DNA of 64,000 nt, from the NCBI GenBank assembly GCA_905234835.1, contig CAJOIZ010000009.1, forward strand, positions 1-64,000. Direction: 5' to 3'. The notes below the pieces were generated by a model. The model was not told the origin of the DNA and did no database searches. It saw only the letters and a list, made by a program, of their open reading frames with translations. Origin of the DNA: Paludibacteraceae bacterium (GTDB lineage Bacteria; Bacteroidota; Bacteroidia; Bacteroidales; Paludibacteraceae). Of the stretch, positions 8,777-17,546 are shown one piece after another (positions within the stretch are counted from its first letter, which is position 1; each line of letters opens with the position of its first letter). Position numbers and translations under genes: made by a program.

Positions 8777-9460
8777 TTATTTCAGGTAGTACTGGAAGGT
8801 GGAAACGACACGGACTTTGATGAGCCAGGGCTGGTCATCGTCGTTCTCCATAGAGAATATGCCCTGATTGGCCTGACGGATAGAACCTAACCGGCAAGCA
8901 GCATCGTCAGCGAATTTCTGCGCCACAACCCGTGCGTTTTTAGTGGCTTCAGCAATCATCTCGGGCTTGAGGTCAGTGAACGCTTTGTACTGATAGTCCT
9001 TCCAACCCGACTCGACCACAATTCCCTCTTCTAACAGTTCATTGAGGCAGTTCTGGTTGGCAACCACGTTGTCAATGTCTGTAGTGTTGATAATGAGCGA
9101 GGTGGACAGAGTGTAGTGGTATTCGGGACGCTGGGTGGAATAGTAACTGCTCCAGTTGTTACAGAACGATACGGAACCCGACTGCATCTCCTCCTCTTTG
9201 AAGCCTTTGGTTTGCATGAACTTTTTGAGTTCGGCAGTGAACTCGTTGCATGATGCCGTGAGTTGTTTGAGGTCGTTGCCTGAAACGGAGAAGTGCATAG
9301 GCCACGACACATGGTCGGCTTTTACTTGTCTTTCTGACAGACCTTTGACCGTCACAAAGCGGTCACGATTGGCGATTGATTTCAGTCCGAGCTGTACCAT
9401 ACAGCCTGCGCACACCAGCCCGAGAGCCACGATGAGTGCCACGATGATTTCTTTCTTCAT
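8777..9460 (-). CDS. SIMPL-domain (DUF541) envelope protein
   Basis: A protein of 227 residues with an N-terminal hydrophobic segment (MKKEIIVALIVALGLVCAGC) that may be a signal anchor or a lipobox with Cys20. The rest fits the SIMPL/DUF541 family: VKGLSERQVKADHVSW, an internal STSLIINTTDIDNV segment, and the C-terminal ATKNARVVAQKFADDA helix followed by a final beta strand. Family members are periplasmic or outer-membrane proteins of poorly defined function, some linked to oxidative stress. A minus-strand TATCTTTG at 9499-9492 may be its -7 element. It is probably transcribed on into ftsY. Confidence 0.85.
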   Translation of the reverse strand: MKKEIIVALIVALGLVCAGCMVQLGLKSIANRDRFVTVKGLSERQVKADHVSWPMHFSVSGNDLKQLTASCNEFTAELKKFMQTKGFKEEEMQSGSVSFCNNWSSYYSTQRPEYHYTLSTSLIINTTDIDNVVANQNCLNELLEEGIVVESGWKDYQYKAFTDLKPEMIAEATKNARVVAQKFADDAACRLGSIRQANQGIFSMENDDDQPWLIKVRVVSTFQYYLK

Positions 9461-9550
9461 AGTTATTGTCGTTTAAGTTGGTTATCGGCGGCAAAGATAC
9501 GATAAAATGCTGAAAACAACGCATGAGGAGCGAAAATAATTCCATATCGT

Positions 9551-9581
9551 TTGTACAATAACGCCCGCTGCCGTATTTTTG
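9551..9581 (+). promoter_or_regulatory. Promoter of comEC-xseA
   Basis: TTG at 9551-9553, 20 bp, TATTTTTG at 9574-9581, followed by GCGG. The comEC start is 21 bp downstream. Confidence 0.8.
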
Positions 9582-9602
9582 CGGTGTTAGATATGCCTTA
9601 AC

Positions 9603-10967
9603 ATGCTGCGTAAATTCCCTATTCTGTTGCTCTTGGTGCCGTGGGTGGTACTCATTTTGTGCGCTGACCACTGGCATTGGAACGGCTTTCTGGGCATACC
9701 TACCCCGTTGTCGGATACCGTACCCCGTCTGTGTTATGCGGTGGTGCAGGACTATCCCAAGCCGTGTCCCCGCACTTGGCGAGTAGAAGCAGAACTACTG
9801 CCCGAACGTCGGCACGCCTATCTATACCTTCAGAATGACTCCACACACCCCCTGCCTACCATAGGAGACACGCTTCTGGTTCGTGCACGGTTCAAACAGG
9901 GGGAGAACTTAGGCGATTTTGACTACGGTCGCTACCTGCTCCTTCACGGCATAGCCGGTACGGCGTTTGTCCGCAACGGCGACTGGCAGACCGTTCGTCC
10001 GGCTGTCTCTGTCCCGCTGCGTCTGCGTCCCGTGGTATGGCAGCATACCGCGTATGAACGGTACAAAGCGGCTGGTCTGTCGGGTGGCTCACTTGCCACT
10101 ACGGCGGCACTCACTCTCGGCTACAAGGACGACCTCGACCCGCAACTGAAAAGCAGTTTTCAGAAAGCGGGTGCGGCACACATACTGGCGGTCAGCGGAC
10201 TGCATACGGGTATCCTGTACGGCGTGCTGTTCTTTATGTTCACTTTTTTCGGTCTCTATCCGCCTTTGTACGAAGCGCGTTGGCACCAACGCATCGTCAG
10301 CGGTCTGATTGTGCTGGCACTGATTGCTTACGCCCTGCTGACAGGTGGCACACCGTCCGTTGTGCGCAGTGTGGTGTTTATCGCCCTCATCGAACTCGCC
10401 AAGGTATGGCACCGGCAGCCTTTTTCCGTCAATACACTGCTTGTCACGGCTTTCCTCATCCTCTTCTTCCGCCCGCTTGACCTCTTTTCCTTAAGTTTCC
10501 AGCTCAGTTTCGCTTCCGTCCTCGGCATCATGATGCTTGAACCATCAGTCCGCTTCCTGTTTCCCGTTCCCTCTCCTTTACACAGAATCCGATATTATAC
10601 AGGCAATTACATGCGCAGTCTGTTCACGGTTTCCGTGGCGGCACAAGTGTTCACGCTACCCCTCACGCTCCATTACTTCTCGCAGACCAGCAACCTGTTT
10701 TTTCTGACCAACTTCATCGTCATCCCTTTGGCTTTCTTGTTGATGGTCAGCAGTCTGCTACTGCTCTCTGTGGGATGGATACCCTTTGCAGGAAAGGCAC
10801 TGGCTTTTTCCACTTTGTGGATAGCAGAAACAATGAACCGTTCAGTCGGCTGGATAGAGCATCTGCCCCACGCCGTCACGTATGCCTCGCTGTCGCTACC
10901 TGCTATGGCAGCAATGTATCTGATTATTATCCTGTTTACCATACTTCTAAATCGTGTTACGCAATGA
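9603..10967 (+). CDS. comEC: ComEC/Rec2 family DNA-uptake channel protein, short form
   Basis: A polytopic membrane protein of 454 residues. Two N-terminal hydrophobic segments flank a small OB-like periplasmic region (about 50-130). The Competence domain follows, with its hallmark AHILAVSGLHTG near residues 190-201 and several more membrane helices. ComEC carries single-stranded DNA across the inner membrane during natural transformation. This copy ends straight after the membrane domain and lacks the C-terminal metallo-beta-lactamase-like domain of full-length (about 700-residue) members. The stop codon overlaps the start of xseA (ATGA), so the pair is translationally coupled. Confidence 0.9.
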   Translation: MLRKFPILLLLVPWVVLILCADHWHWNGFLGIPTPLSDTVPRLCYAVVQDYPKPCPRTWRVEAELLPERRHAYLYLQNDSTHPLPTIGDTLLVRARFKQGENLGDFDYGRYLLLHGIAGTAFVRNGDWQTVRPAVSVPLRLRPVVWQHTAYERYKAAGLSGGSLATTAALTLGYKDDLDPQLKSSFQKAGAAHILAVSGLHTGILYGVLFFMFTFFGLYPPLYEARWHQRIVSGLIVLALIAYALLTGGTPSVVRSVVFIALIELAKVWHRQPFSVNTLLVTAFLILFFRPLDLFSLSFQLSFASVLGIMMLEPSVRFLFPVPSPLHRIRYYTGNYMRSLFTVSVAAQVFTLPLTLHYFSQTSNLFFLTNFIVIPLAFLLMVSSLLLLSVGWIPFAGKALAFSTLWIAETMNRSVGWIEHLPHAVTYASLSLPAMAAMYLIIILFTILLNRVTQ

Positions 10968-12052
10968 CACCCTACACTCTTTCGCAACTTACCGCCTTTA
11001 TTGACCAGTCGCTTGCCGTCCTCTCCTCGCAGACATTCTGGCTGCGTGCGGAGATTGCCTCTATGAGCGTCAAGAACGGTCACGGTTATCTGGAACTGGT
11101 AGAGAAAGCCTCCGATGGCAGATTAGCAGCGAAGATGCGCGCTACCTGCTGGAGCAATCTCTTTCCAATGCTGTCTGCTTATTTCGAGCAGGAGACGGGG
11201 CAGCGACTCCAAACGGGACTGCAAGTGCTGGTGGAAGCGGAGGTCAGTTTCCATCCCGTCTATTCGCTGAGCCTGAACATAGTCAATATCGACCCTGCAT
11301 TCACAGTCGGTGACCTCGCACGTCAGAGGCAAGAGACATTAAGAAGGCTGCAACAAGAGGGTCTAACGGAATTGCAGCAGCAACTCACACTGCCCACCCT
11401 GCCTCTGCGGTTAGCAGTCATATCGTCCGAACAGGCAGCGGGTTACGGCGACTTCATGGACGAACTCAACAGGGACGGGTTCGCCTTCCGCGTGCAACTG
11501 TTTCCCGCCTTGATGCAGGGAGAGCGCGCAGAAGTATCCATTATCGACGCTTTGCGGACTATTGAGGAGTATGCGGACCGGTATGATGCTGTTGTCCTTA
11601 TCCGTGGCGGCGGTGCGACAACCGACCTCGGCTGCTTCGACTCCTACCCGTTGGCTGCCGCCTGCGCACGGTGTCGTCTGCCTATCCTATCCGGCATAGG
11701 TCACACACGCGATGTCAGCATAGTGGACCAGGTGGTCTTTATGCCGCTGAAAACACCTACAGCGGTAGCGGACTTCCTCGTGGACAGACTGCAACAGCAA
11801 GCGGAACGGCTGCAACGCCTGAAGCTGCGCCTGCAGAAAACGGCAGAGATACAGATACTGGTCCGCCGCCACCGCATTGAGATGCTGCGCCAACGGCTCG
11901 CTGCCTGTTCGCCCGAACGTATCTATCGGATGGGCTATTCATTAGCTACATATAACGGCCGCCCGCTGCGCTCAGTCAGCGATCTTCCGGTCGGGAAAGC
12001 CTTTGAAACACACCTGTCGGACGGCACATTCAGCGCAGTTCGACAGAAATAA
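10964..12052 (+). CDS. xseA: Exodeoxyribonuclease VII large subunit
   Basis: Large subunit of ExoVII, which degrades single-stranded DNA from both ends into oligonucleotides. An N-terminal OB fold (about 5-100, with FWLRAEIASMSVKNGHGYLE) precedes the catalytic domain. That domain contains RLAVISSEQAAGYGDF, VVLIRGGGATTDLGCFD and LPILSGIGHTRDVSIVD, with the family's Gly-rich and His/Asp residues present. The ATG at 10964 is preferred: it overlaps the comEC stop and begins with the family-typical YTLSQLTAFI. At 362 residues it is shorter than most homologues (about 400-450), mainly at the C-terminal coiled coil. No xseB small-subunit gene follows in the window. Confidence 0.93.
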   Translation: MTPYTLSQLTAFIDQSLAVLSSQTFWLRAEIASMSVKNGHGYLELVEKASDGRLAAKMRATCWSNLFPMLSAYFEQETGQRLQTGLQVLVEAEVSFHPVYSLSLNIVNIDPAFTVGDLARQRQETLRRLQQEGLTELQQQLTLPTLPLRLAVISSEQAAGYGDFMDELNRDGFAFRVQLFPALMQGERAEVSIIDALRTIEEYADRYDAVVLIRGGGATTDLGCFDSYPLAAACARCRLPILSGIGHTRDVSIVDQVVFMPLKTPTAVADFLVDRLQQQAERLQRLKLRLQKTAEIQILVRRHRIEMLRQRLAACSPERIYRMGYSLATYNGRPLRSVSDLPVGKAFETHLSDGTFSAVRQK

Positions 12053-12148
12053 ACCCACAATCGGTCATTTATTACGAAGAAGACGGCTTGCGGCAGGTTT
12101 AATCTTACCGTGAGGGTATGGTGCTGTATCGGTGTGGTATGCGGAATA

Positions 12149-12205
12149 ACATACGAATCACATATGAATCACATAAGAATCTCCTAAGATTTGTTGCTTG
12201 TTGAC
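12149..12205. repeat. 11-bp tandem array (locus 2) in the xseA-SGNH gap
   Basis: Four 11-bp units, ACATACGAATC, ACATATGAATC, ACATAAGAATC and TCCTAAGATTT, run from 12149 to 12192. GTTGCTTGTTG follows at 12193-12203, one base different from the flank at loci 1 and 4. The rest of the 400-bp gap (12053-12452) holds no gene apart from the hairpin at 12385-12433. Confidence 0.75.
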
Positions 12206-12360
12206 AGAATGCATTGCGCCTTCAAATAACTGATTTTAAGAAACTTTTATGTCCTATCAAACTAAAATTACAAGCGTACTTCTGTAAAAAAGCACTCTTG
12301 TAACCGATGAATAAAGGGCTGAAGCCACTTTTTGAACAGGAAATGAACGGGATCGCAGCT

Positions 12361-12433
12361 TATTTTTACCCTATTTTTACCACAACTGTCCGATAAAAAT
12401 ATGAGCTGTTACGCCATATTTTTACCGGACAGT
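12361..12433 (-). terminator. Long hairpin 3' of the SGNH hydrolase gene
   Basis: A 19-bp inverted repeat with one mismatch joins 12385-12403 to 12415-12433 (ACTGTCCG...TATG). The word TATTTTTACC occurs at 12361, 12372 and inside the right arm. No strong T-run follows on either strand, so terminator function is likely but not certain. Confidence 0.6.
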
Positions 12434-12452
12434 AGTAACTATGATTGCCAGG

Positions 12453-13154
12453 CTATGCCGCAACAGGTTGCAGCTGGCTGACAATCAGTTGGGATATGCG
12501 TGCCTGACCCGCCTCGTTCGGATGAATACCGTCATCACAGAGAAAGGCTTCGCACGTGGGTCCGTCAAGGAAGCCGGACGTTATGTCAAGTATGCGCACC
12601 TGCTCTTTCTGGGCAATCTTATAGAGAGCAATGTTGTAAAGTTCGTGTCCCGTAACAATCGGTGCGGTGCTGCCTCCGAGCCAACGGAGTATGTTCTTCT
12701 TGTGCCAGTCGCTCAGGTTGCGTGTAAAGAAACGGAAATAGCGGTCGGCATCCATAGGCAGCATAGAAAGCATGACGGGAACGGCACCTGCCTGACGCAC
12801 CTTGTCAATGATATGATGGTACGCCGCCATAAAATCCTCTATACGCGTGCGCGGAAGGTGCGTATCGTCAGGGTGGTCGGCAATCGCCTCCCAGTCGTAA
12901 TCGCTGTCATTGCCTCCATAACCTATCAACACCGTCTCGTCCGCATCCAGACGCGACTCGTAACGCTCCACCAGTTTCTCCCCCATCGGGGCGGTACAAC
13001 CAAAGCGTGCAAAATTAGATACGGGAACACCCATCTGCTCGCCGCAACGGTCAATTATAGACCGGCTGCCCAGTTCATACTCGGGACGACCCTCCTTCAA
13101 AGCACTGCGAAGCATCACCCCTTTCATAATCGAATCTCCAAATCCTGCTAACAT
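12453..13154 (-). CDS. SGNH/GDSL-family hydrolase
   Basis: An esterase-like protein of 233 residues without a signal peptide, so probably cytosolic. The SGNH blocks are all present. Block I is GFGDS with Ser8 as nucleophile. Block III is YGGND with Asn82. Block V is DDGIHPNEAG with Asp208 and His211 completing the triad. A conserved glycine for block II is likely within FARFGCTAP (48-56). Substrates in the family range from lipids to acetylated sugars and cannot be deduced here. The gene is convergent with xseA and divergent from the LytTR gene. Confidence 0.88.
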   Translation of the reverse strand: MLAGFGDSIMKGVMLRSALKEGRPEYELGSRSIIDRCGEQMGVPVSNFARFGCTAPMGEKLVERYESRLDADETVLIGYGGNDSDYDWEAIADHPDDTHLPRTRIEDFMAAYHHIIDKVRQAGAVPVMLSMLPMDADRYFRFFTRNLSDWHKKNILRWLGGSTAPIVTGHELYNIALYKIAQKEQVRILDITSGFLDGPTCEAFLCDDGIHPNEAGQARISQLIVSQLQPVAA

Positions 13155-13230
13155 AACAATTCAGTTTTTTAATTTAGGTCAATAACGTTTTTTTCGGTTT
13201 TATACTGCACTTCATTTCCGAAATGCGGCG

Positions 13231-13238
13231 CAAAAGTA
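13231..13238 (-). promoter_or_regulatory. -7 element for the SGNH gene
   Basis: The minus strand reads TACTTTTG followed by CGCCGC. A good TTG at the expected -33 spacing is missing. Confidence 0.5.
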
Positions 13239-13327
13239 CACCTGCTTTGACAGGCAGAAAAAGTTTCGTGATAAAGTGGCACGTTTTTTGTAGTAAACTT
13301 AAATATAGTGACAAAAGTTGAAATAAC

Positions 13328-13360
13328 GGGACGAATTGTCAGTATTGAAAATTTCGTCCC
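13328..13360. promoter_or_regulatory. Palindrome upstream of the LytTR gene
   Basis: GGGACGAA at 13328-13335 and TTCGTCCC at 13353-13360 form a perfect 8-bp inverted repeat with a 17-bp centre. It sits 22 bp before the chosen start codon. It could be an operator for autoregulation or an mRNA hairpin. Confidence 0.45.
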
Positions 13361-13382
13361 ACCAAAAACAGGGATTAAAAAC

Positions 13383-14192
13383 ATGACGGAATCTCCTCAA
13401 ATCTCATCCGTATTCACACGCATCAGGTGCCTGCTGTACTATATGCTGGGCATACCTGTCTTTTTTCTCGTTTTCACCATGTTGTACAGTCCAGAACGGG
13501 TTGTACGTCTCTTTGATGGGGCACCGCATGGCTTTACATTCAATGTGACCATCGTCAGTTGCATCCTGCTCGGCGTGATGATAGTGTCGCGCACGCTGAT
13601 GGCTGTCAAGTACCATCGTTCGCAACTGACGCGGCTGGGCTGGCTGCTGTGGCACGCAGCAGAACTGGTTGCGATGAGCCTGTTCGTGTCGCTTTACCTG
13701 ACGCTGATGTATCGGGGACAATACACCTTCTACGGCATGGCAGGACGGTGCATCGGTTTTCTAACGCTAATCCTCGTCTATCCCTACACCATCCTCTACC
13801 TTGTATGGAACGCGATTGCCGCCCGTGAGGACACACCAGTAGAAGACGACTCGCTGATGCGGTTCCGCGACCAGCAGAAGCAGGTCAAACTCATCATTGC
13901 CTCGGCAGCGGTACTCTACATCGAAGCCAAAGAGAACTACGTTATCATCAAGTACAAGGACGGCGACATAGTGAAGGAATACACGCTCCGCTCGTCGATG
14001 GTGGCATTAGAGGAGCTGATGCGCAAGCACGGACTGGTGCGCTGCCAACGCAGTTACTACATCAATCCCGTCCATGTCAAGGTGCTCCGTAAAGACAAGG
14101 AAGGGGTCATCACTGCCGAGCTGACCACACCCAACATGAAAGCCATCCCCGTCTCACCGCGCTACTACGATGCGCTCGCCAACCTCCTGTAA
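13383..14192 (+). CDS. Membrane-bound LytTR-family transcription regulator
   Basis: About 269 residues from the ATG at 13383. Four hydrophobic segments (LLYYMLGIPVFFLVFTMLY; IVSCILLGVMIVSRTL; LVAMSLFVSLYLTL; IGFLTLILVYPYTILYLVW) precede a C-terminal LytTR DNA-binding domain. That domain begins at VLYIEAKENYVIIKY and includes LRSSMVALEEL and LVRCQRSYYINPVHV. It is thus a one-component membrane sensor-regulator rather than a response regulator. An in-frame ATG at 13308 would add 25 residues, but a GGGACGAA/TTCGTCCC palindrome at 13328-13360 lies in that stretch. I therefore prefer the shorter start and regard the palindrome as a possible regulatory site. addA follows after 28 bp. Confidence 0.85.
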   Translation: MTESPQISSVFTRIRCLLYYMLGIPVFFLVFTMLYSPERVVRLFDGAPHGFTFNVTIVSCILLGVMIVSRTLMAVKYHRSQLTRLGWLLWHAAELVAMSLFVSLYLTLMYRGQYTFYGMAGRCIGFLTLILVYPYTILYLVWNAIAAREDTPVEDDSLMRFRDQQKQVKLIIASAAVLYIEAKENYVIIKYKDGDIVKEYTLRSSMVALEELMRKHGLVRCQRSYYINPVHVKVLRKDKEGVITAELTTPNMKAIPVSPRYYDALANLL

Positions 14193-14220
14193 CGATACAA
14201 CGCCAAACGACTGATCAACA

Positions 14221-17200
14221 ATGAATACAACAACAGACGAACTCCGTCCGATGACGGTTTACAAAGCTTCCGCCGGTAGCGGCAAGACCTTCACACTCGC
14301 CGCGCAGTACATCAGCATCGTACTCTATAAAGCGTGGAAATACCGTGACTACAAGGCATTCGAGCATATCGTCGCCATGACGTTCACGGTCAAAGCGACC
14401 AAGGAGATGAAGGACCGCATCCTGTCGTATCTGTACGACCTCGGGCAGGGCAGTACGGACAAGTCCTTCATTGGCTTCAAGACCAAACTCGCCGAACTGC
14501 TGCAACTCCAAGACCCATCCATCGACATTATGGCACCCGCCTCGCAGGACAAACTCCAAATCTGCGCACGTGGGATTCTCTCTGCCATACTGGACAATTA
14601 CGCCCGCTTCAACATCACCACCATAGACTCGTTCTTCCAGTCCGTCCTACAGGGGGTGCTCTACGAACTGGGGCTGCCTGCCGGGCAGCAGCTCATCCTT
14701 GACGAGAAGGACATCCACAACCGGAGCGTGGACCGGATGATTGACAACCTCAGCGACGATAAAGCGGGACAGGCTGTGCTGCGGCCGATAGCCGACTTCG
14801 CCCGTGACAGCCTCAACGACAACAAGAGCGTATGGGACATACGCAGCGAACTCAAAAAAGCTGCTGACAAACTCAGTGAGGAGGTCTATAAGTACCACGC
14901 GGAGGACATCGGCCGCGAGAGCCAAGCGGGAAACTACGACACGCTGCGCCAGGCCCTTTACGCCAAAAAGGCGCAACTGACCAAACAGATAGAAGATGCT
15001 TGCGACCAGTTCCGGCAAAAAGCCGCCGTCCATCCCCTTGGGGACAAACAGCCTATCTCCGTGCTGGATACGGCGGCGAAAGACATGAAGACATTGACGT
15101 GGAAAGGACCGAACAAGACTGTGCAGAAAGTGTTAGACGGAGAGACAACTGGCGATTCCCTATACGATGATTTCATTGCGTTATACAAAACGTATAACCA
15201 GACCATCCGGCTGCTCAACACGGTCTCAGTGGTTCTGCCCAACCTGTACACCATCACACTGTTAGCGAACATTGAGAGCAACATGCAGGACATACAGAAG
15301 GAGGACAAGCAGATGCTGCTTTCCAATGCCAACCTCTTCCTGCGCGACCTGCTGGGCGGCGACGCGCGCGGGTTCGTGTACAGCAAGGTCGGTCCGAGGC
15401 TGGAGCACCTGCTCATCGACGAGTTCCAGGACACATCACAAATGCAGTGGGACAACCTGCAGCCATTAGTGGAGGAACTGCAGGGTGCGGGCAGGCACTG
15501 CGTCATCGTGGGCGACATCAAACAGAGCATCTACCGCTTCCGCAACGGTAAATGGAAACTGCTCGGAGACCTGGCGGAAAGACACCGGTTCGTGTCACTG
15601 GGCGACAACTTCCGCAGCACACGGGCGGTAGTAGAGACCAACAACGCCCTGTTCCCCGCACTGGCGGTAGAGATGGATCATATACTTGCCGCCAACGGCT
15701 ACGGAACGGATTATCTGTCACCCGTCTATGAGAACACGGAGGTTCATCAGAACGTGAACAAGGAGGGCGGCAGCGTGCGTTTCTACCTATATCCCAAGAA
15801 AACAAAAGATGCGAAAAAGGAGGAGGAGGAACGACTGCGGCAGGACTTCTGCGGTCAGTTCAAGGCTCTGCGCCAGCGCCTTGCCGAAAAAGGCGAAACG
15901 GCATCCATAGCCGTTCTGGTGCGGAAAGGGGACGAAGGCGAAACGGTGCTGGACTGGCTGCGGCAGGACGATGACCTGAAAAACATCTCCGTCGAGACGG
16001 AGGACTCCTACCGTCTGAACTCCTCCACCGCCGTGCAGACGCTGGTGGCGATGCTGCGGTATCTCGCTACGGAAGACAAGAAAACCCGTGAACAAAGCAT
16101 TGAACGACAATACATAGAAGACCGTCTGAACCACGCTGCAGTTGAAGAACTGGAGCGCGACCGCGACCTATGGCTCAGCCATCCGCTGTACGAGATGAAC
16201 GACCGTCTGGTACGGCATTTCGGACTGACAAGTATGCACGAGGACGAGTTCATTGAGAAGTACCTTTCCTGCCTCAAAGCCAGTCTGTCATCCGCCCCTG
16301 TCGCCACATCGGGTCTGAAAGGCTTTCTGGACTACTGGGACAGCACACTAGGCGAAGTAAAAGTGAACAAGACACCCGAAAAGGACTCCATAACCCTAAT
16401 GACCATCCACAAGTCGAAGGGCCTCGCGTTCGATTACGTCTTCGTGCCACTGTTTGACTGCACGATGAACTATGAGAAAAAAAGCACGCAGTTGTTGTGG
16501 GAAACGCAGACGGCGGCAAACGACGGGCAAGGCATCCAACAGAACTTGCAGTCTGTCTCGCTACTGTCCGTCACATCGCTCAAGAGCAGGACATCACAGT
16601 CCCTCTGGGCGGCTCCCTACAGCGAGGAGGTGTGCCTGCGCTTTATGGATGCCATCAACAGCGTCTATGTCGCCTTCACACGCGCTAAACAGGCGTACCT
16701 ATGCTGGTGCGCCTACTCAGAGAGTCCAAAAACCACCGACACCGACTCCATAGGAACGCCCCTGTTGAACGCTCTCACCAATCTCACCAAAATGCAAGAG
16801 ATGGAAAAAGAGAATCTGACGGAAAGCGACATCGTCTTCACCCGCGAATGTCCCTCCGCGGAAAATAAGCCCGCCACAAAAGAAACATCTTTCGAGCGGC
16901 TCAACATCACGCAGAACGCCCGTCAGAACCCGATAGAGACACCTATGTTCCCCGACACGCGCACGCTGCCCATAGAGATTGTGAACAGCAACCGTGCCTT
17001 GCGTCTCTTCCGTGATATTCAGGCGGATATACAGGACATTCAGGAACAGAAGTCGTTCATTGAGGACGGTCTCGTCTATCACGCCCTGTTCGAGAACCTC
17101 ACCGCACTGACCGACGAGGAAGTACAGAAAACCATCAGCTTATACCGTCTGAACCACGAACTGGACTCGCACCGCGAACAGACTTTCCGCCGATTCGTCC

Positions 17201-17541
17201 AGGCCGCGCAGTCACATGCCGTCCTGCGGGAAGCCTTCTCGCCCGCTGTGCAGACGCTCGCCGAAACAGAGTTCATCGTTGCCGGCAGCGACGGAGTGGA
17301 GACGTTGCGGCCCGACCGCGTAGTCTTCACGGGCAAGCGCGCCATCGTCATCGACTACAAGTTCTCCTCCTATAAGAACCTGCTGCTCAACGACTCGCAG
17401 CACACGCAGCAGCGCAAGAAATACCACGACCAGCTCACGCAGTATGTGGATATGGTACAGCGTTTCTACAACGTACCCGCCGAGGGGTGGTTCTGGTTCC
17501 TGCGGGACAATGAAGTTATTAACGTCAACAGCCTCAACTAA
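14221..17541 (+). CDS. addA: AddA/RecB-type helicase-nuclease
   Basis: A UvrD-superfamily helicase fused to a RecB-type nuclease, 1106 residues. Motif I is ASAGSGKT (16-23). DEFQDT at 400-405 is Walker B, and VGDIKQSIYRFR and TIHKSKGLAFDYV are later helicase motifs. The C-terminal nuclease shows LRPDRVV followed by VIDYKFS (Asp1045, Lys1047). With AddB it should process DNA double-strand ends for RecA-dependent repair and degrade foreign linear DNA. The partner starts 5 bp after the stop codon, so they form an operon, possibly including the LytTR gene upstream. Confidence 0.93.
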   Translation: MNTTTDELRPMTVYKASAGSGKTFTLAAQYISIVLYKAWKYRDYKAFEHIVAMTFTVKATKEMKDRILSYLYDLGQGSTDKSFIGFKTKLAELLQLQDPSIDIMAPASQDKLQICARGILSAILDNYARFNITTIDSFFQSVLQGVLYELGLPAGQQLILDEKDIHNRSVDRMIDNLSDDKAGQAVLRPIADFARDSLNDNKSVWDIRSELKKAADKLSEEVYKYHAEDIGRESQAGNYDTLRQALYAKKAQLTKQIEDACDQFRQKAAVHPLGDKQPISVLDTAAKDMKTLTWKGPNKTVQKVLDGETTGDSLYDDFIALYKTYNQTIRLLNTVSVVLPNLYTITLLANIESNMQDIQKEDKQMLLSNANLFLRDLLGGDARGFVYSKVGPRLEHLLIDEFQDTSQMQWDNLQPLVEELQGAGRHCVIVGDIKQSIYRFRNGKWKLLGDLAERHRFVSLGDNFRSTRAVVETNNALFPALAVEMDHILAANGYGTDYLSPVYENTEVHQNVNKEGGSVRFYLYPKKTKDAKKEEEERLRQDFCGQFKALRQRLAEKGETASIAVLVRKGDEGETVLDWLRQDDDLKNISVETEDSYRLNSSTAVQTLVAMLRYLATEDKKTREQSIERQYIEDRLNHAAVEELERDRDLWLSHPLYEMNDRLVRHFGLTSMHEDEFIEKYLSCLKASLSSAPVATSGLKGFLDYWDSTLGEVKVNKTPEKDSITLMTIHKSKGLAFDYVFVPLFDCTMNYEKKSTQLLWETQTAANDGQGIQQNLQSVSLLSVTSLKSRTSQSLWAAPYSEEVCLRFMDAINSVYVAFTRAKQAYLCWCAYSESPKTTDTDSIGTPLLNALTNLTKMQEMEKENLTESDIVFTRECPSAENKPATKETSFERLNITQNARQNPIETPMFPDTRTLPIEIVNSNRALRLFRDIQADIQDIQEQKSFIEDGLVYHALFENLTALTDEEVQKTISLYRLNHELDSHREQTFRRFVQAAQSHAVLREAFSPAVQTLAETEFIVAGSDGVETLRPDRVVFTGKRAIVIDYKFSSYKNLLLNDSQHTQQRKKYHDQLTQYVDMVQRFYNVPAEGWFWFLRDNEVINVNSLN

Positions 17542-17546
17542 CTGAT

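Noticed and set aside
5364-9460. A polysaccharide utilisation locus around the rhamnosidase
   Set aside because: There is no SusC/SusD pair, sensor regulator or second glycosidase nearby; its neighbours are ftsY and a SIMPL protein.
13308-13382. A longer start for the LytTR regulator
   Set aside because: It would add 25 residues with no family support and run through the GGGACGAA palindrome; the ATG at 13383 directly precedes the first membrane segment.
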